64,000 nt of DNA from NCBI RefSeq assembly GCF_009737085.1, contig NZ_WOVL01000003.1, positions 1-64,000 of the forward strand. Direction: 5' to 3'. Shown here in pieces: positions 36,788 through 45,788 of the stretch. The notes under the pieces are model-generated. The model had not been told where the DNA came from, made no database searches, and saw only the letters and a program-made list of their open reading frames with translations. The DNA is from Paenibacillus sp. NEAU-GSW1 (GTDB lineage: Bacteria > Bacillota > Bacilli > Paenibacillales > Paenibacillaceae). Within the stretch, counting starts at the first letter, position 1. Every line of letters starts with the position of its first letter. The position numbers and the translations under genes were made by a program.

Positions 36788-39700
36788 CTATTCTTCTTCC
36801 TCTTCCACCGATATAATGACCTGATTCGAGTCCGACGTCCCTCTAAGCTGCCTTGCCGTTGACGGAAAGAAGAATGTTGCCGCTACCTGCGCAGGGAGAA
36901 GTCCGTTCGCAGGCTCCGCCCTAACTACAACCTCGTACGTGATGACGACGGACCGATTCGGAAGCAGCGAGCCGATCGGAATGCCGATCGCAAGGCTCGC
37001 ATTGGAAACAGGCGCGCCGTTTCTCGTCGCGCTCCCGGCTATGGCTGCGGTAAACGGAGGAATCAATTCAATCAGGTTGACCTCCGTCGCTTCGGCGAGC
37101 GAAGGATTGGAGACGACCGCCGAGTAAACGATGGTCTCGCCAATAGCAACCGAGGCCCGATTGGCAGACAGCTGCACCGTCAAGCCGTACACTGTATAGG
37201 TTGCCGCGTTGCTCTCGACTTCAATCTGATCCGAGCTCAGCATCAAACGGGTTGAAACGACACTGCCGGGCGCTGATCGCACCGCAATATCTACGACCCC
37301 TCTTAAAAACGAGCCTACGACAAAGCGATTAATCCATACGGCCCGCAGCAGCAGCGAATCGCGAATAAAAACGTTGGTCAAATCGGTATTTCCGGTGTTA
37401 CGGAGCAATGCATTGTAGGTTTCCGCTTCTCCTTGAATGACTTCTGTCGGAGCAACGCTCAAAGCCAGTTCGACTTTCGGTTCGGAGAGGACCGTTACAT
37501 CTGCCGCAACGCGAACAGGCGCCGTCTGGGAGCTCGTCGCGATAAGCGATCCGGTAATGACCGTTCCCGGCGGCGTTTGGGCTGAGACGTCAAACACGCC
37601 CTCAATGCGGTAGCTTTGCCCCGGGAGCAGTTCTTGAAGCAGACCCACATACTGGAAGAGCGGCGAACGAAGCTCAATATTCCGAACGGTAATTTGAGAC
37701 GGATTCGTAATGACTGCCGAAAAAACGATCGATTGATTCGGAAAAACGGTTGTACGGTCTGCAAAGCCGATTGCGCTAAGCGTCGCATCCCGCGGAGGAA
37801 TTGGCGATACGGTTACAATAACCTCGGCATCATCCGTAATCGTCCCCAGCGCAGGGCTTTGCACGACTAGCACATTGGAGATAAGCGTGCCGGGCGGCGT
37901 CCCTTCCGGAATCACATAATTAGCAGTAATAAGCCTGCGTTCCCCGATTGGAATGGGCGCCACAGCTTCATTTATCCCAAGCAAGCTGTCCGTAATCGTA
38001 ATATCGGTCAGCGTTGTATTGCCGGCATTAATTAACGTGAACAAATACTGTACCGTGTCGCCCGGATTGGCAAACTGCGTGTCAACGTCCTTCGCCACCA
38101 GCAATCGGGGACTGCTGCCGATTCGCACCGTTCTTGACGCCTGCTCGATGCCATAAGCAGACTGAACCGTTACGGTGTTTGTAAACGCTGTGCCCGCAGG
38201 CGCGCCTTCCGGCACAACCAACGGCTGACGATAGACGACACTGGACCCGGGTGGGAGCGTATCGATCAGCTTATTCAATCCGAGCAAACCGTCAATGACC
38301 TGCAAATTGTTGACTGTCGTCGTAAGCGAATCATTGGAAACACGTATTCTGTACGTAATCGTATCGCCGGGAAGCGCTACATCCGTATCGGTCTCCTTCG
38401 TCAAGCCGACGGACGGCGTTTCCGATATTTGAATCGTATAGCTCGATTCGATATAGCCTGGAAACGGCAAATTCGAAGCGGAAAGTCTCGCTGTATTCAC
38501 AAACGATGTCCCCGGCGCCGCATTCGACGGTATGACAAAAGGCAAGTTCAGCAGCTCCCCGGCAAATACAGTGCCTAGAGTCGTCTGAACGCCGAGGGCT
38601 ACATCCGTCAGCGTTGCGTTCAGTAAATCCGTATTTCCGTTGTTGGTTAGAAAAAAAGTATAAATGACCTGCTCGCCCGGAACGACAGACGTTTTATTAG
38701 CCGATTTGGTAAAGCTCACATTAACCGGCAACGCGCCGATAATGACGTTCGCCGAAGCCGATTGGGCCGTTGTCTGGTCGCTTGTGACGACAGCAACATT
38801 GGCATACTGCTCACCGGCTTTGCCGTCCCTTACCGCTGAATTAAACTCGCTTACATATACCTGACCTGGATTCAACGCCGCGACGTCCTGCTGAACTCCG
38901 ATCACATCATCCTTAATAACAATATTCGTAATCGTGACGCCTCCCGTATTGCGAACCGATATCGCATAAACGAACGGGGTTCCGGGCACTCCGGTAAATT
39001 CAGCGGCGCCCTGAACCGTTTTCGCAACAGAAAGCGAAGGATTGCCGCATAAATCGGGTAAACAACCGCCATAGAGGACCATCGCCTCCTTAAAGCTGTT
39101 GAAGTTGCCATTATAAGCGGCAGCGATCAATTGCCCGTTGATTTGCCCGGAGCCATTGGCAGTCACTGTTGCAAACGGTGCAAGAAGCGTCCCTTGCAGC
39201 AGCAAACTTTGATGAAAAAACGCTGCGGCCTCGGGCACGTTCCATAAAAGCCGACTGCCGGGCGGATTGGGATCATTGCTGTTCTCAATCGTAATGACGT
39301 AACTGCCGAAGCCAATATTGTTGCCAAGCAAGTTAATGAGCGCATACGAGCCGTCCGGAATTCGGATCAGCACATTGTTGGCGGAAGCCAGCGCCAGACC
39401 GCTCCCGTCAATGTCTGCGGCGTTAAACGTGAAGACATTCAACACTGGGTCCGTCCCCGTCATAACGAGACCGCCAAACGCATTAACGGCAGTGCCGTTT
39501 GCCGGAATCCCCGCCCAGCCGGTCGAAGTGCACTGCAAGAATGTCCGCGCCGCCGCAAAATCGATTCTTTCGTCGACGATCGGCTGTCCGGCTACGCCGT
39601 TGCTGTTAATCATCGAGTATTCGGTGACAACGGATGTCGGCGCAATAATGGTATTGCCGTTATTAAAGCCCCTCACGATGGATACATTGCCCTCAATAAT

Positions 39701-39874
39701 CAGCTGAGCGTCCATCGTGGAAATAGGCAGCGTCGTGCCGACGGAATAATCCTGGTAACTGACATTGCCGCCAGCCGCCACTCGACCGTCCGCAGACGTG
39801 TTCATTTGCGAATGGTCGCCGAAGACAAACACATTGTAATCATTAGCCGTACCAAAATTCGTGCACACTGCCAT
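36788..39874 (-). CDS. 1028-residue choice-of-anchor-A and DUF11-repeat surface protein
   Basis: Residues 1 to about 275 form a choice-of-anchor A domain (YNVFVFGDHSQMNTSADGRVAAGG; AAYNGNFNSFKEAMVLYGG). About seven DUF11 beta-sandwich repeats follow, each starting with K-x-V-type strands, PGD/PGE turns (VVPGEQVIYTFFLTNNGNTDL, ANPGDTVQYLFTLINAGNTTL) and TDI-type ends. The C-terminus is acidic (VEEEEE). There is no signal peptide, LPXTG, SLH motif or hydrophobic anchor. In spore formers such proteins may be made in the mother cell and placed on the spore surface, but this is inference. It is convergent with the RacA-like gene, 7 bases apart. Confidence 0.85.
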   Translation of the reverse strand: MAVCTNFGTANDYNVFVFGDHSQMNTSADGRVAAGGNVSYQDYSVGTTLPISTMDAQLIIEGNVSIVRGFNNGNTIIAPTSVVTEYSMINSNGVAGQPIVDERIDFAAARTFLQCTSTGWAGIPANGTAVNAFGGLVMTGTDPVLNVFTFNAADIDGSGLALASANNVLIRIPDGSYALINLLGNNIGFGSYVITIENSNDPNPPGSRLLWNVPEAAAFFHQSLLLQGTLLAPFATVTANGSGQINGQLIAAAYNGNFNSFKEAMVLYGGCLPDLCGNPSLSVAKTVQGAAEFTGVPGTPFVYAISVRNTGGVTITNIVIKDDVIGVQQDVAALNPGQVYVSEFNSAVRDGKAGEQYANVAVVTSDQTTAQSASANVIIGALPVNVSFTKSANKTSVVPGEQVIYTFFLTNNGNTDLLNATLTDVALGVQTTLGTVFAGELLNLPFVIPSNAAPGTSFVNTARLSASNLPFPGYIESSYTIQISETPSVGLTKETDTDVALPGDTITYRIRVSNDSLTTTVNNLQVIDGLLGLNKLIDTLPPGSSVVYRQPLVVPEGAPAGTAFTNTVTVQSAYGIEQASRTVRIGSSPRLLVAKDVDTQFANPGDTVQYLFTLINAGNTTLTDITITDSLLGINEAVAPIPIGERRLITANYVIPEGTPPGTLISNVLVVQSPALGTITDDAEVIVTVSPIPPRDATLSAIGFADRTTVFPNQSIVFSAVITNPSQITVRNIELRSPLFQYVGLLQELLPGQSYRIEGVFDVSAQTPPGTVITGSLIATSSQTAPVRVAADVTVLSEPKVELALSVAPTEVIQGEAETYNALLRNTGNTDLTNVFIRDSLLLRAVWINRFVVGSFLRGVVDIAVRSAPGSVVSTRLMLSSDQIEVESNAATYTVYGLTVQLSANRASVAIGETIVYSAVVSNPSLAEATEVNLIELIPPFTAAIAGSATRNGAPVSNASLAIGIPIGSLLPNRSVVITYEVVVRAEPANGLLPAQVAATFFFPSTARQLRGTSDSNQVIISVEEEEE

Positions 39875-39971
39875 TTTGCCTCACCCCCTCGATCTAACCC
39901 TCCTCTTTCATATATAGGCCGAAAAAGATTGGAATATTTCTATGTAATAGCCGTAATAACCTATCCTCAAT

Positions 39972-40024
39972 AAAAAAAGGTTGTCCCGCAAGGCCAATAA
40001 TGGACCTTTGTACGGAACAACCCT
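39972..40024 (-). terminator. Terminator of the uxuA-uxuB operon
   Basis: On the minus strand GGTTGTTCCG pairs with CGGGACAACC, with an inner AAGG/CCTT helix, followed by seven T. Confidence 0.9.
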
Positions 40025-40077
40025 TTCTTCTACAATTCAAGCGATGCTTAAGCCGTCGCATTTGACGCTGGCATCGG

Positions 40078-40938
40078 CTACACCCCTGAGTAAGCCATGA
40101 AACCTCCGTCCACCGGCACGGTAATTCCCGTTACGAAGCCCGACATGCTGTCGTCAGCCAGCCAAATGAGCGTGCCGAGCAGGTCCTCCGGCTTGCCGAA
40201 GCGGCGCATCGGCGTATGGGTAATGATTTTGTTCGAGCGTTCCGTAAGCGAACCGTCCTCATTCGTCAGCAGCTTGCGATTTTGCTCCGTCAGGAAGAAA
40301 CCCGGAGCGATCGCATTGACGCGAATGCCGACATCGGCCATATGCACCGCAAGCCATTGCGTAAAGTTGTTGATCGCCGCTTTGGCCGCGCTGTACGCCG
40401 GAACCTTCGTCATCGGGCTAGGCGCACTCATTGACGACATGTTAATGACAGTGGCTCCCGGCTTGCCCGCCATCCCCTTCGCAAATATTTGCGTCGGAAT
40501 GAGGGTCCCCATAAAATTGAGGTCGAACACGTAGCCGAACCCTTTTTCCGTCAAATCGAAAAACGTTTTAATGCCCTCATTGGCCAAATCATCGGGATGG
40601 AACGACTCTTTCGTCGTAATGCCGTCCGGATGATTGCCGCCCGCGCCATTAATCAGAATATCGCAGACGCCGAACGTGTCCGTGACGATATCGCATGCGC
40701 GCTGCACACTCGCCGAATCGAGCACGTCGCAAGCGACCGCAATCGCTTCGCCGCCTGCTTCGCGAATTTCCTGCGCTACCTGCTCGCCTTTTTCCGCCGT
40801 CCGGTTCAAAATCGCCACTTTGACGCCATGGCGTCCAAGCTCCTTCGCCATCGCGGCGCACAGCACGCCGCTGCCCCCGGTAATTACAGCGATTTTGCCT
40901 GCCAGTTGACTATGCACAGGAATCGATGCTGTCGTCAT
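40078..40938 (-). CDS. SDR-type fructuronate reductase (mannonate oxidoreductase)
   Basis: The protein has 286 residues from the ATG at 40938 after GGAGG. It is a short-chain dehydrogenase with [32 protein letters not shown], and [20 protein letters not shown] with catalytic Tyr and Lys. The [14 protein letters not shown] insert is typical of the SDR enzymes paired with UxuA that interconvert D-fructuronate and D-mannonate (YjmF/UxuB type). It starts one base after the uxuA stop, so the two are surely one operon in glucuronate breakdown. Confidence 0.9.
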   Translation of the reverse strand: MTTASIPVHSQLAGKIAVITGGSGVLCAAMAKELGRHGVKVAILNRTAEKGEQVAQEIREAGGEAIAVACDVLDSASVQRACDIVTDTFGVCDILINGAGGNHPDGITTKESFHPDDLANEGIKTFFDLTEKGFGYVFDLNFMGTLIPTQIFAKGMAGKPGATVINMSSMSAPSPMTKVPAYSAAKAAINNFTQWLAVHMADVGIRVNAIAPGFFLTEQNRKLLTNEDGSLTERSNKIITHTPMRRFGKPEDLLGTLIWLADDSMSGFVTGITVPVDGGFMAYSGV

Positions 40939-40939
40939 C

Positions 40940-42010
40940 TTAGTTGCCTCCTTTGGCGCGCTCCAGCGCATCCCATAAGCCCCACAAATACATAATGCCG
41001 AGCGCGCGATCATACAGTCCGTAGCCCGGTCTGCATTGTTCGTCCCAAATATGGCGGCCGTGGTCCGGACGGACAAACCCTTCGTAGCCGTTCTCATGGT
41101 AGGCCCGGACAACATCCGCGATATCGACGGTGCCGTCCTGCGTCCGGTGAGATGTTTCGATGAAATCGCCGTTTTCATATACTCGCACGTTGCGAATGTG
41201 GGCAAACGGAATCCGGTCGGCAAACTCTCGCACCATTGCCGCAACGTCATTGCTTGGATTAGCGCCAAGCGAGCCGCTGCAAAGCGTCAAACCGTTATAA
41301 GGGCTGTCTACCAAATCAAGCAGCCTCCGCAAATTGTCGCGGTTCGTCACGATGCGCGGCAAGCCGAATACTGAATAAGGCGGATCGTCCGGGTGAATCG
41401 CCATTTTGATATCGTTCGCTTCCGCCACCGGCACAATCGCTTCCAGGAAGTATTTCAAATTGTCGAACAAATCCTCTTCGCTCACGTTCTTGTAGGCGTC
41501 GAACAACGGAGCGATGCGCTTCAGCCGCTCAGGCTCCCAGCCCGGCATCGTGAACTGCGAGTTTTCGTTAATGTTGCGAACGAGGTCTTCCGCAGCCATG
41601 CTTTCGATTTTTGCTTTATCAAAGAACAGCGCCGTCGAGCCGTCTTCCATTTCCTTGAACAGGTCGGTGCGAATCCAGTCGAAAATCGGCATGAAGTTGT
41701 AGCAAATAACTTTGACGCCAACCTTCGCCAGCTTCTCGATTGTGCGCTTGTAATTTTCGATATAAAGGTCTCGCGTCGGCAGGCCAAGCTTAATGTCCTC
41801 GTGCACGTTAACGCTTTCAACAACCTTCAGATGGAAGCCGTGCTCGTCGGCCAATCGTTTATATTCCATAATCTTGTCCATCGGCCATTCTTCCCCGGCA
41901 GGGACGTCGTGCAGCGCCCAGACGAGCCCTTCTACGCCAGGAATTTGTTTAATTTGCTTTAACGTGACCGAATCGTTGCCCTCTCCGTACCAGCGAAATA
42001 CCATTTTCAT
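40940..42010 (-). CDS. uxuA: Mannonate dehydratase
   Basis: It dehydrates D-mannonate to 2-keto-3-deoxygluconate. The protein has 356 residues with a TIM barrel: [22 protein letters not shown] at the start, [16 protein letters not shown], and MAIHPDDPP and LCSGSLG, which hold metal-ligand His and Cys. FAHIRNVR and [12 protein letters not shown] hold the last His ligands. The next gene is the SDR reductase. A leader hairpin element shared with the HpaB-like gene lies just upstream. The GntR regulator further upstream on the same strand is the likely controller. Confidence 0.95.
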   Translation of the reverse strand: MKMVFRWYGEGNDSVTLKQIKQIPGVEGLVWALHDVPAGEEWPMDKIMEYKRLADEHGFHLKVVESVNVHEDIKLGLPTRDLYIENYKRTIEKLAKVGVKVICYNFMPIFDWIRTDLFKEMEDGSTALFFDKAKIESMAAEDLVRNINENSQFTMPGWEPERLKRIAPLFDAYKNVSEEDLFDNLKYFLEAIVPVAEANDIKMAIHPDDPPYSVFGLPRIVTNRDNLRRLLDLVDSPYNGLTLCSGSLGANPSNDVAAMVREFADRIPFAHIRNVRVYENGDFIETSHRTQDGTVDIADVVRAYHENGYEGFVRPDHGRHIWDEQCRPGYGLYDRALGIMYLWGLWDALERAKGGN

Positions 42011-42017
42011 GTCTATA

Positions 42018-42063
42018 CACTCCTCACATCAGGATCTTTGAGCGGAGTTTAAAGCCACTCCTT
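42018..42063 (-). promoter_or_regulatory. Leader hairpin element before uxuA
   Basis: On the minus strand AAGGAGTGG, an imperfect CTTTAAAC/GCTCAAAG hairpin and ATCCTGATG precede the GAGGAGTG ribosome site. It matches the element before the HpaB-like gene at most positions. A partial second copy (GTGACTTTGAG) follows at 42067-42079. Confidence 0.6.
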
Positions 42064-42098
42064 ATTCTCAAAGTCACACTTCCAATTCCCGTCTCGAT

Positions 42099-42284
42099 TT
42101 AAGGCCCAATTGAGCCTTAAATTATATCATTCGGGTACTCCATCAGCGGTTTAAGGCACATTCGGATCTAAAATGACCTTACGAACGTACGAGTTGCTGC
42201 ATATTCCACAATATAAGGCTCATTTGAGACTAATATCGCAAAAACCGCCACTCACCAACCTCTTTTAGATTCATTTGAGCCTAA
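42099..42284. repeat. Four palindromes with 51/62/51-bp spacing
   Basis: Palindromes of the TTAAGGC/GCCTTAA and TTAG-TCA/TGA-CTAA type are centred at about 42109, 42161, 42223 and 42274. The gaps are about 51, 62 and 51 bp, so pairs repeat at 113-114 bp, as in the large array at 18505-19583. They fill the spacer between the gntR stop and uxuA. Confidence 0.75.
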
Positions 42285-42289
42285 TTCTA

Positions 42290-43015
42290 CTAATCTGTAA
42301 AATAGTGCGGAAATAACCGGCGCAGCTCCGGCAGCTCGTGATCCAGCTTGCCGATATGCGGCTGCAGCAGCATCGCCGCCAGCTGCTCATCCCCTTGCCG
42401 GAGCGCGTCGAGCAGCTGCTGATGCTCCTCTATAACCCGAGGCGTCTGGCCGAACTGCTTCATCGCAAGGTAGCGGGCGCGGTTCAAATGGCCTCGCATA
42501 TGGTAGACCACCTGCAGAAGCGAAGCGTTTCCCGCCGTCTCCAATATGATGCGGTGAAAGGATTCATCCAACTGGAGGAAAAGCGCGGCATCGCCGCTAT
42601 CCGAAGCAGCCCGTTGCTGCTGCATCACATGCTCAAGCGCCGCATTCGCTGCTTGAAGCGCCGCGCCATTCGGCTCCTCCCGCCATCTCGCGGCGGCGAG
42701 CCTGAAAGCGCCCAGCTCCAATTGCTCGCGAATAAACCGCGCTTCGTTTACTTTGCGCTCGGAAATGAGCGCGATGCGCGTGCCTCGCTGCGGCAGCACG
42801 TCCAGAAGCTGCTCGCTGACCAGCAGCCGAATTGCCTCGCGCACCGGTGTGCGGCTGACATTTAACGCTTCCGCCAGCTCGTTCTCATAGATCATTCCGC
42901 CCGGCTCCAGCTTCATCGACACGATTTGCTCGCGGACCGTTTCGTAAATTTGATCGCCCAGCGATTTGCGCTGCTCCTGCGGCTTCAACGGCGGCAATGG
43001 CGGAGTTAACGACAT
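42290..43015 (-). CDS. GntR family regulator, FadR/FCD subfamily
   Basis: The protein has 241 residues from the ATG at 43015 after AAAGGAG. The winged HTH is IYETVREQIVSMKLEPGGMIYENELAEALNVSRTPVREAIRLLVSEQLL. The FCD ligand domain has RFIREQLELGAF, LDESFHRIIL, and HQQLLDALRQGDEQLAAMLLQPHIGKLDHEL with the metal-binding His residues. FCD regulators such as UxuR sense sugar acids. A TTGTATACAA operator lies in its own promoter. The likely target is the uxuA operon next to it. Confidence 0.9.
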   Translation of the reverse strand: MSLTPPLPPLKPQEQRKSLGDQIYETVREQIVSMKLEPGGMIYENELAEALNVSRTPVREAIRLLVSEQLLDVLPQRGTRIALISERKVNEARFIREQLELGAFRLAAARWREEPNGAALQAANAALEHVMQQQRAASDSGDAALFLQLDESFHRIILETAGNASLLQVVYHMRGHLNRARYLAMKQFGQTPRVIEEHQQLLDALRQGDEQLAAMLLQPHIGKLDHELPELRRLFPHYFTD

Positions 43016-43064
43016 TGGAGTAGCTCCTTTCAACGTTTCCTGCATTCATTTATTATCTATTCTT

Positions 43065-43094
43065 AATGTACTTGTATCCTTGTATACAAGTCAA
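43065..43094 (-). promoter_or_regulatory. gntR promoter with TTGTATACAA operator between -35 and -10
   Basis: On the minus strand TTGACT and TACATT are 18 bp apart. The spacer holds the palindrome ACTTGTATACAAGGATACAAGT, including the TTGTATACAA core typical of FCD-type GntR sites. Binding here would block its own promoter. Confidence 0.7.
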
Positions 43095-43210
43095 GATGCT
43101 AAAATCTGCTCCGGCATGCAGACATAAGGAATGGACGTATTACAGCCGCAATTCATACAAGCCCCCTGCGTTCCGACGCATAAAATAATAGAGAAAGGAG
43201 GTGATCCGCT

Positions 43211-44479
43211 ATGAATCAAAAACAAATCTCGATTGCAGTTTTCGGCAGCAGCGGCGGGGTGGCCAAGTCTGTGCTCGCGCTTCTTGGCAAATCAGCTCAA
43301 ACTCCCGATGACCCGCTTTACGAGCATTTGCGTCAATGCCGCCTGCATCTCGTAGACTGGAAACAGAGAGAAGCCGGTTATTACAAGGCGATTTGCCCCT
43401 CGTTATCGGACAAAATTACGTTGCACAAGCTGGATCTAACCGATTTGGATACCGTTCGCCGGTTTCTTGCGGAGGCGGAAGTCTCGCTCGTCATTGATAC
43501 ATCATGGGCCGATACCGTTGAAATGCTGGAGCTTTGCGACGAGCTTGCGATCGCTTACGTCAACACCGCCCTAGAAATCGCCTCAGTCGACGCCTCGGAT
43601 CAATTGCACGGCTTCACGCTGCTCGAGCGTTATCATATTTTCGAAGAACGGCGCGGCAGCTTTCAGAATACGAAAGCGATCGTATGCTCGGGCATGAATC
43701 CCGGCGTCGTGCAATGGATGGCGCATGAAATGCTTAAGGAAACGCCAGACGAGCTCCCTATCGCCTGTTACGTTGTTGAAACCGACAACACCTTTTACAA
43801 AGATAAGTCCCTCGTCAAGCCCCGCACCGTTTATTCCTCTTGGTCGCCCGAATGCTTCCTCGACGAGGCGATCAGCAACTATCCAATGTTTGTCCAACAG
43901 CATACCCCGCTTGTCCTCTACAACGACGTTTACGAGCTTCAATTCAAAGTTACGCTTGGCGATATTCAGTTCTACGGCTGCCTGATGCCGCATGAAGAAG
44001 TGCTGACGATGGGCCAGCACTATAATATGGAGTTCGGTTTCATTTACAAGGTTAACGACTATACGATCGGCACGATCCGCGACAATCTGCAAAATTCGGA
44101 TGATCTGTGGGAATGGAATCACAAGGTGCTCGATCCTGGTGATGCAGAATTGACCGGCGCCGATCTTGTAGGCGTGCTGCTTGTCTATAAAGACAAGGAA
44201 CGCTTCATGTACAACGTCATGGATAACGCTTCTGTTTACGCAAAATACGGCGCGAACGCTACCTATTTTCAAGTGGCTTGCGGCGTCTATGGCGCTGTAT
44301 GCTCGCTGCTGCTCGATGAAGTGCCGAACGGCGTCCATTATGTCGATGATTTGTTAATGACCGCAGCAAGCAGCTACGGCCATTATGTCTCCCGCTATAT
44401 GACGCCTTTCATTAAGGGCGAGAATGCAGCCTCGGACGGACTTCTGCTGCAGCGGATGCGGCCATTCCGGTCATCATAA
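43211..44479 (+). CDS. Homospermidine-synthase-like saccharopine dehydrogenase family protein
   Basis: The protein has 422 residues. The ribosome site AAAGGAGGTGATC is perfect. The N-terminal Rossmann fold is ISIAVFGSSGGVAKSVLALLG. SGMNPGVVQWMAHEML matches the ANPG-x-V-x2-(F/M) block of homospermidine synthases, and the C-terminal catalytic domain has EEVLTMGQHYNMEFGF and TYFQVACGVYGAVCSLL. Such enzymes couple putrescine units to homospermidine with NAD+. The first glycine loop is GSSGGV rather than the usual GxGxxG. An alternative is a carboxyspermidine-dehydrogenase-type enzyme. Confidence 0.7.
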   Translation: MNQKQISIAVFGSSGGVAKSVLALLGKSAQTPDDPLYEHLRQCRLHLVDWKQREAGYYKAICPSLSDKITLHKLDLTDLDTVRRFLAEAEVSLVIDTSWADTVEMLELCDELAIAYVNTALEIASVDASDQLHGFTLLERYHIFEERRGSFQNTKAIVCSGMNPGVVQWMAHEMLKETPDELPIACYVVETDNTFYKDKSLVKPRTVYSSWSPECFLDEAISNYPMFVQQHTPLVLYNDVYELQFKVTLGDIQFYGCLMPHEEVLTMGQHYNMEFGFIYKVNDYTIGTIRDNLQNSDDLWEWNHKVLDPGDAELTGADLVGVLLVYKDKERFMYNVMDNASVYAKYGANATYFQVACGVYGAVCSLLLDEVPNGVHYVDDLLMTAASSYGHYVSRYMTPFIKGENAASDGLLLQRMRPFRSS

Positions 44480-44665
44480 TTCAAGCTCTCGAGCTGCCTC
44501 TTCTCGAGCAGAGCCGGCAAGCGCGCTCTCGGCTGCCGAAGAGCTCCGCTCGGATACGTCCGGCATTTGCTCCGGTTCAGCGATTCGTTCGACGGCCCGC
44601 TGCCGTTTGCGCCCGACTCTTCTTGAATATCGCCGGCTCAGCCTTAAACGTTCTCTAGGATCCAT
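44474..44665 (-). CDS. Small charged protein, 63 residues
   Basis: The ATG at 44665 follows GGAGGTG at seven bases and overlaps the stop of the upstream gene by 11. The sequence is Arg-rich in the first half (MDPRERLRLSRRYSRRVGRK) and Glu/Ser/Ala-rich in the second (RSSSAAESALAGSAREEAARELEL), without membrane segments. It converges on the homospermidine-synthase-like gene with a 6-base overlap. The strong ribosome site favours a real gene; no family is recognised. Confidence 0.6.
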   Translation of the reverse strand: MDPRERLRLSRRYSRRVGRKRQRAVERIAEPEQMPDVSERSSSAAESALAGSAREEAARELEL

Positions 44666-45149
44666 AATAGAACACCTCCGCCGTTGAGCCGACCGGCATC
44701 AATTCATCGGCATATTTCTGAATGACTTCCCTGTCTTTTTTGCCAATTGTCGTGTAGCTGTACGCTGCCATATGAACGGTTCCTGTTCGCAGATCATAGC
44801 GCCTGTAGGCGAGAATGATGCCGGAGAACAGACTGTTCAAGACGGCAAAGACGGCGGTCTGATCAAGACTGCCGTTCATCGCCGCCTTTCGCAGCGGTTC
44901 AGGCACCTCGCAAGGATATACGCCGTCCTCGGGCGCAGCCGAATACGGCTTCACCGTAAAGCACACATCCTGCGGCAAATAATCAGCGGAAAATCGCATA
45001 AGCTTAGCCGCATCCGCCTCCTGAAGCCGAAGCTGGTCGTCCCAAGCATATATAACGGCTTTGTGGCTGCCGGCGTTTTGAATGCGTACATAACGAAGCT
45101 GCGGCAAATGTTCCCTCACGACATGCTCCATCCATAGACGAGTTCCCAT
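44655..45149 (-). CDS. Hypothetical protein, 164 residues
   Basis: I chose the ATG at 45149 because GGAGG lies seven bases upstream; an ATG at 45152 is also possible. The protein is mixed alpha/beta and soluble, starting MGTRLWMEHVVREHLPQLRYVR, with YAWDDQLRLQEADAAKLMRF, and ending YADELMPVGSTAEVFYYGS. No known motif is recognised. It is followed by the overlapping 63-residue ORF, so the two are probably translated together. Confidence 0.7.
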   Translation of the reverse strand: MGTRLWMEHVVREHLPQLRYVRIQNAGSHKAVIYAWDDQLRLQEADAAKLMRFSADYLPQDVCFTVKPYSAAPEDGVYPCEVPEPLRKAAMNGSLDQTAVFAVLNSLFSGIILAYRRYDLRTGTVHMAAYSYTTIGKKDREVIQKYADELMPVGSTAEVFYYGS

Positions 45150-45300
45150 CATTCCACCTCCGAATTGATGCGCACTAGATAAAATGATAGCGCTTACAAT
45201 TATCATATGGCTCTCCCCACAAACTATTCATCCCATATGCAAATCGTGCAGGCCCGCTATCCCTTGTCAATCGGATCTTAGCTACAGCAATTTTTACAGG

Positions 45301-45432
45301 ATGAACGTATGGAGCAGTTGGGTGAACGACTACTATCACGTTCAAATACCGGACCTTCATCCCGATGAAGGACTTCCGAAAGCTTGGCTTGAAAATTCAA
45401 TTGAACGCGCAAGAGAACGTCAGCAAATATAA
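45301..45432 (+). CDS. Possible 43-residue ORF
   Basis: MNVWSSWVNDYYHVQIPDLH continues to an amphipathic Glu/Arg-rich helix. A GTG at 45322 with GGAG upstream is an alternative start. Composition is protein-like, but the ribosome site of the ATG is weak and no terminator follows. Confidence 0.3.
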   Translation: MNVWSSWVNDYYHVQIPDLHPDEGLPKAWLENSIERARERQQI

Positions 45433-45469
45433 GAATGAGTACTAGCAAGGGCGTGATTCATCTGCGAAA

Positions 45470-45525
45470 AAAAGCCGGAGCTGCTGACCAGTCACAACGA
45501 CTGAATCAAGGCTCCGGCCTTTTTT
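45470..45525 (-). terminator. Terminator of the DUF6953-like gene
   Basis: AAAAAAAGCCGGAGC pairs with GCTCCGGCCTTTTTT over a long loop with a small inner helix. T-runs occur on both strands. Confidence 0.85.
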
Positions 45526-45760
45526 ACGTCCATGCCCAGAAAAAACCGTCCCGATCCCAGGCTACTTTGCCCTTATGCAGCTTTCGGAACGCCTTCTTCA
45601 CTTCTTTAGACAAGGACGGATTGCCATTCTCATTCACAAAGACAAACTGTTCGCCAAACTGCGATTTCACATATTCGATCGCATCGGCTTGATGCAGCAT
45701 GCCCTTGAACTTGATTTCACTAACCATCCACTCCGCAATCGCTTGCTCTGTTGTCTCCAT
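45524..45760 (-). CDS. Small DUF6953-like protein
   Basis: The protein has 78 residues, with AAAGGAG nine bases before the ATG. It is compact and soluble: AIAEWMVSEIKFKGMLHQADAIEYVKSQFGEQFVFVNENGNPSLSKEVKKAFRKL, then WDRDGFFWAW. The block FVxVNENGN with following KEV-x2-AFRKL agrees with my memory of the DUF6953 family, whose function is unknown. It is a single gene with its own terminator. Confidence 0.7.
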   Translation of the reverse strand: METTEQAIAEWMVSEIKFKGMLHQADAIEYVKSQFGEQFVFVNENGNPSLSKEVKKAFRKLHKGKVAWDRDGFFWAWT

Positions 45761-45788
45761 ATCCAGCCACTCCTTTCCATACGAAGAG

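Noticed and set aside
45175-45360. 61-residue minus-strand ORF
   Set aside because: No good ribosome site, and it lies antisense to a slightly better plus-strand small ORF; neither is strong.
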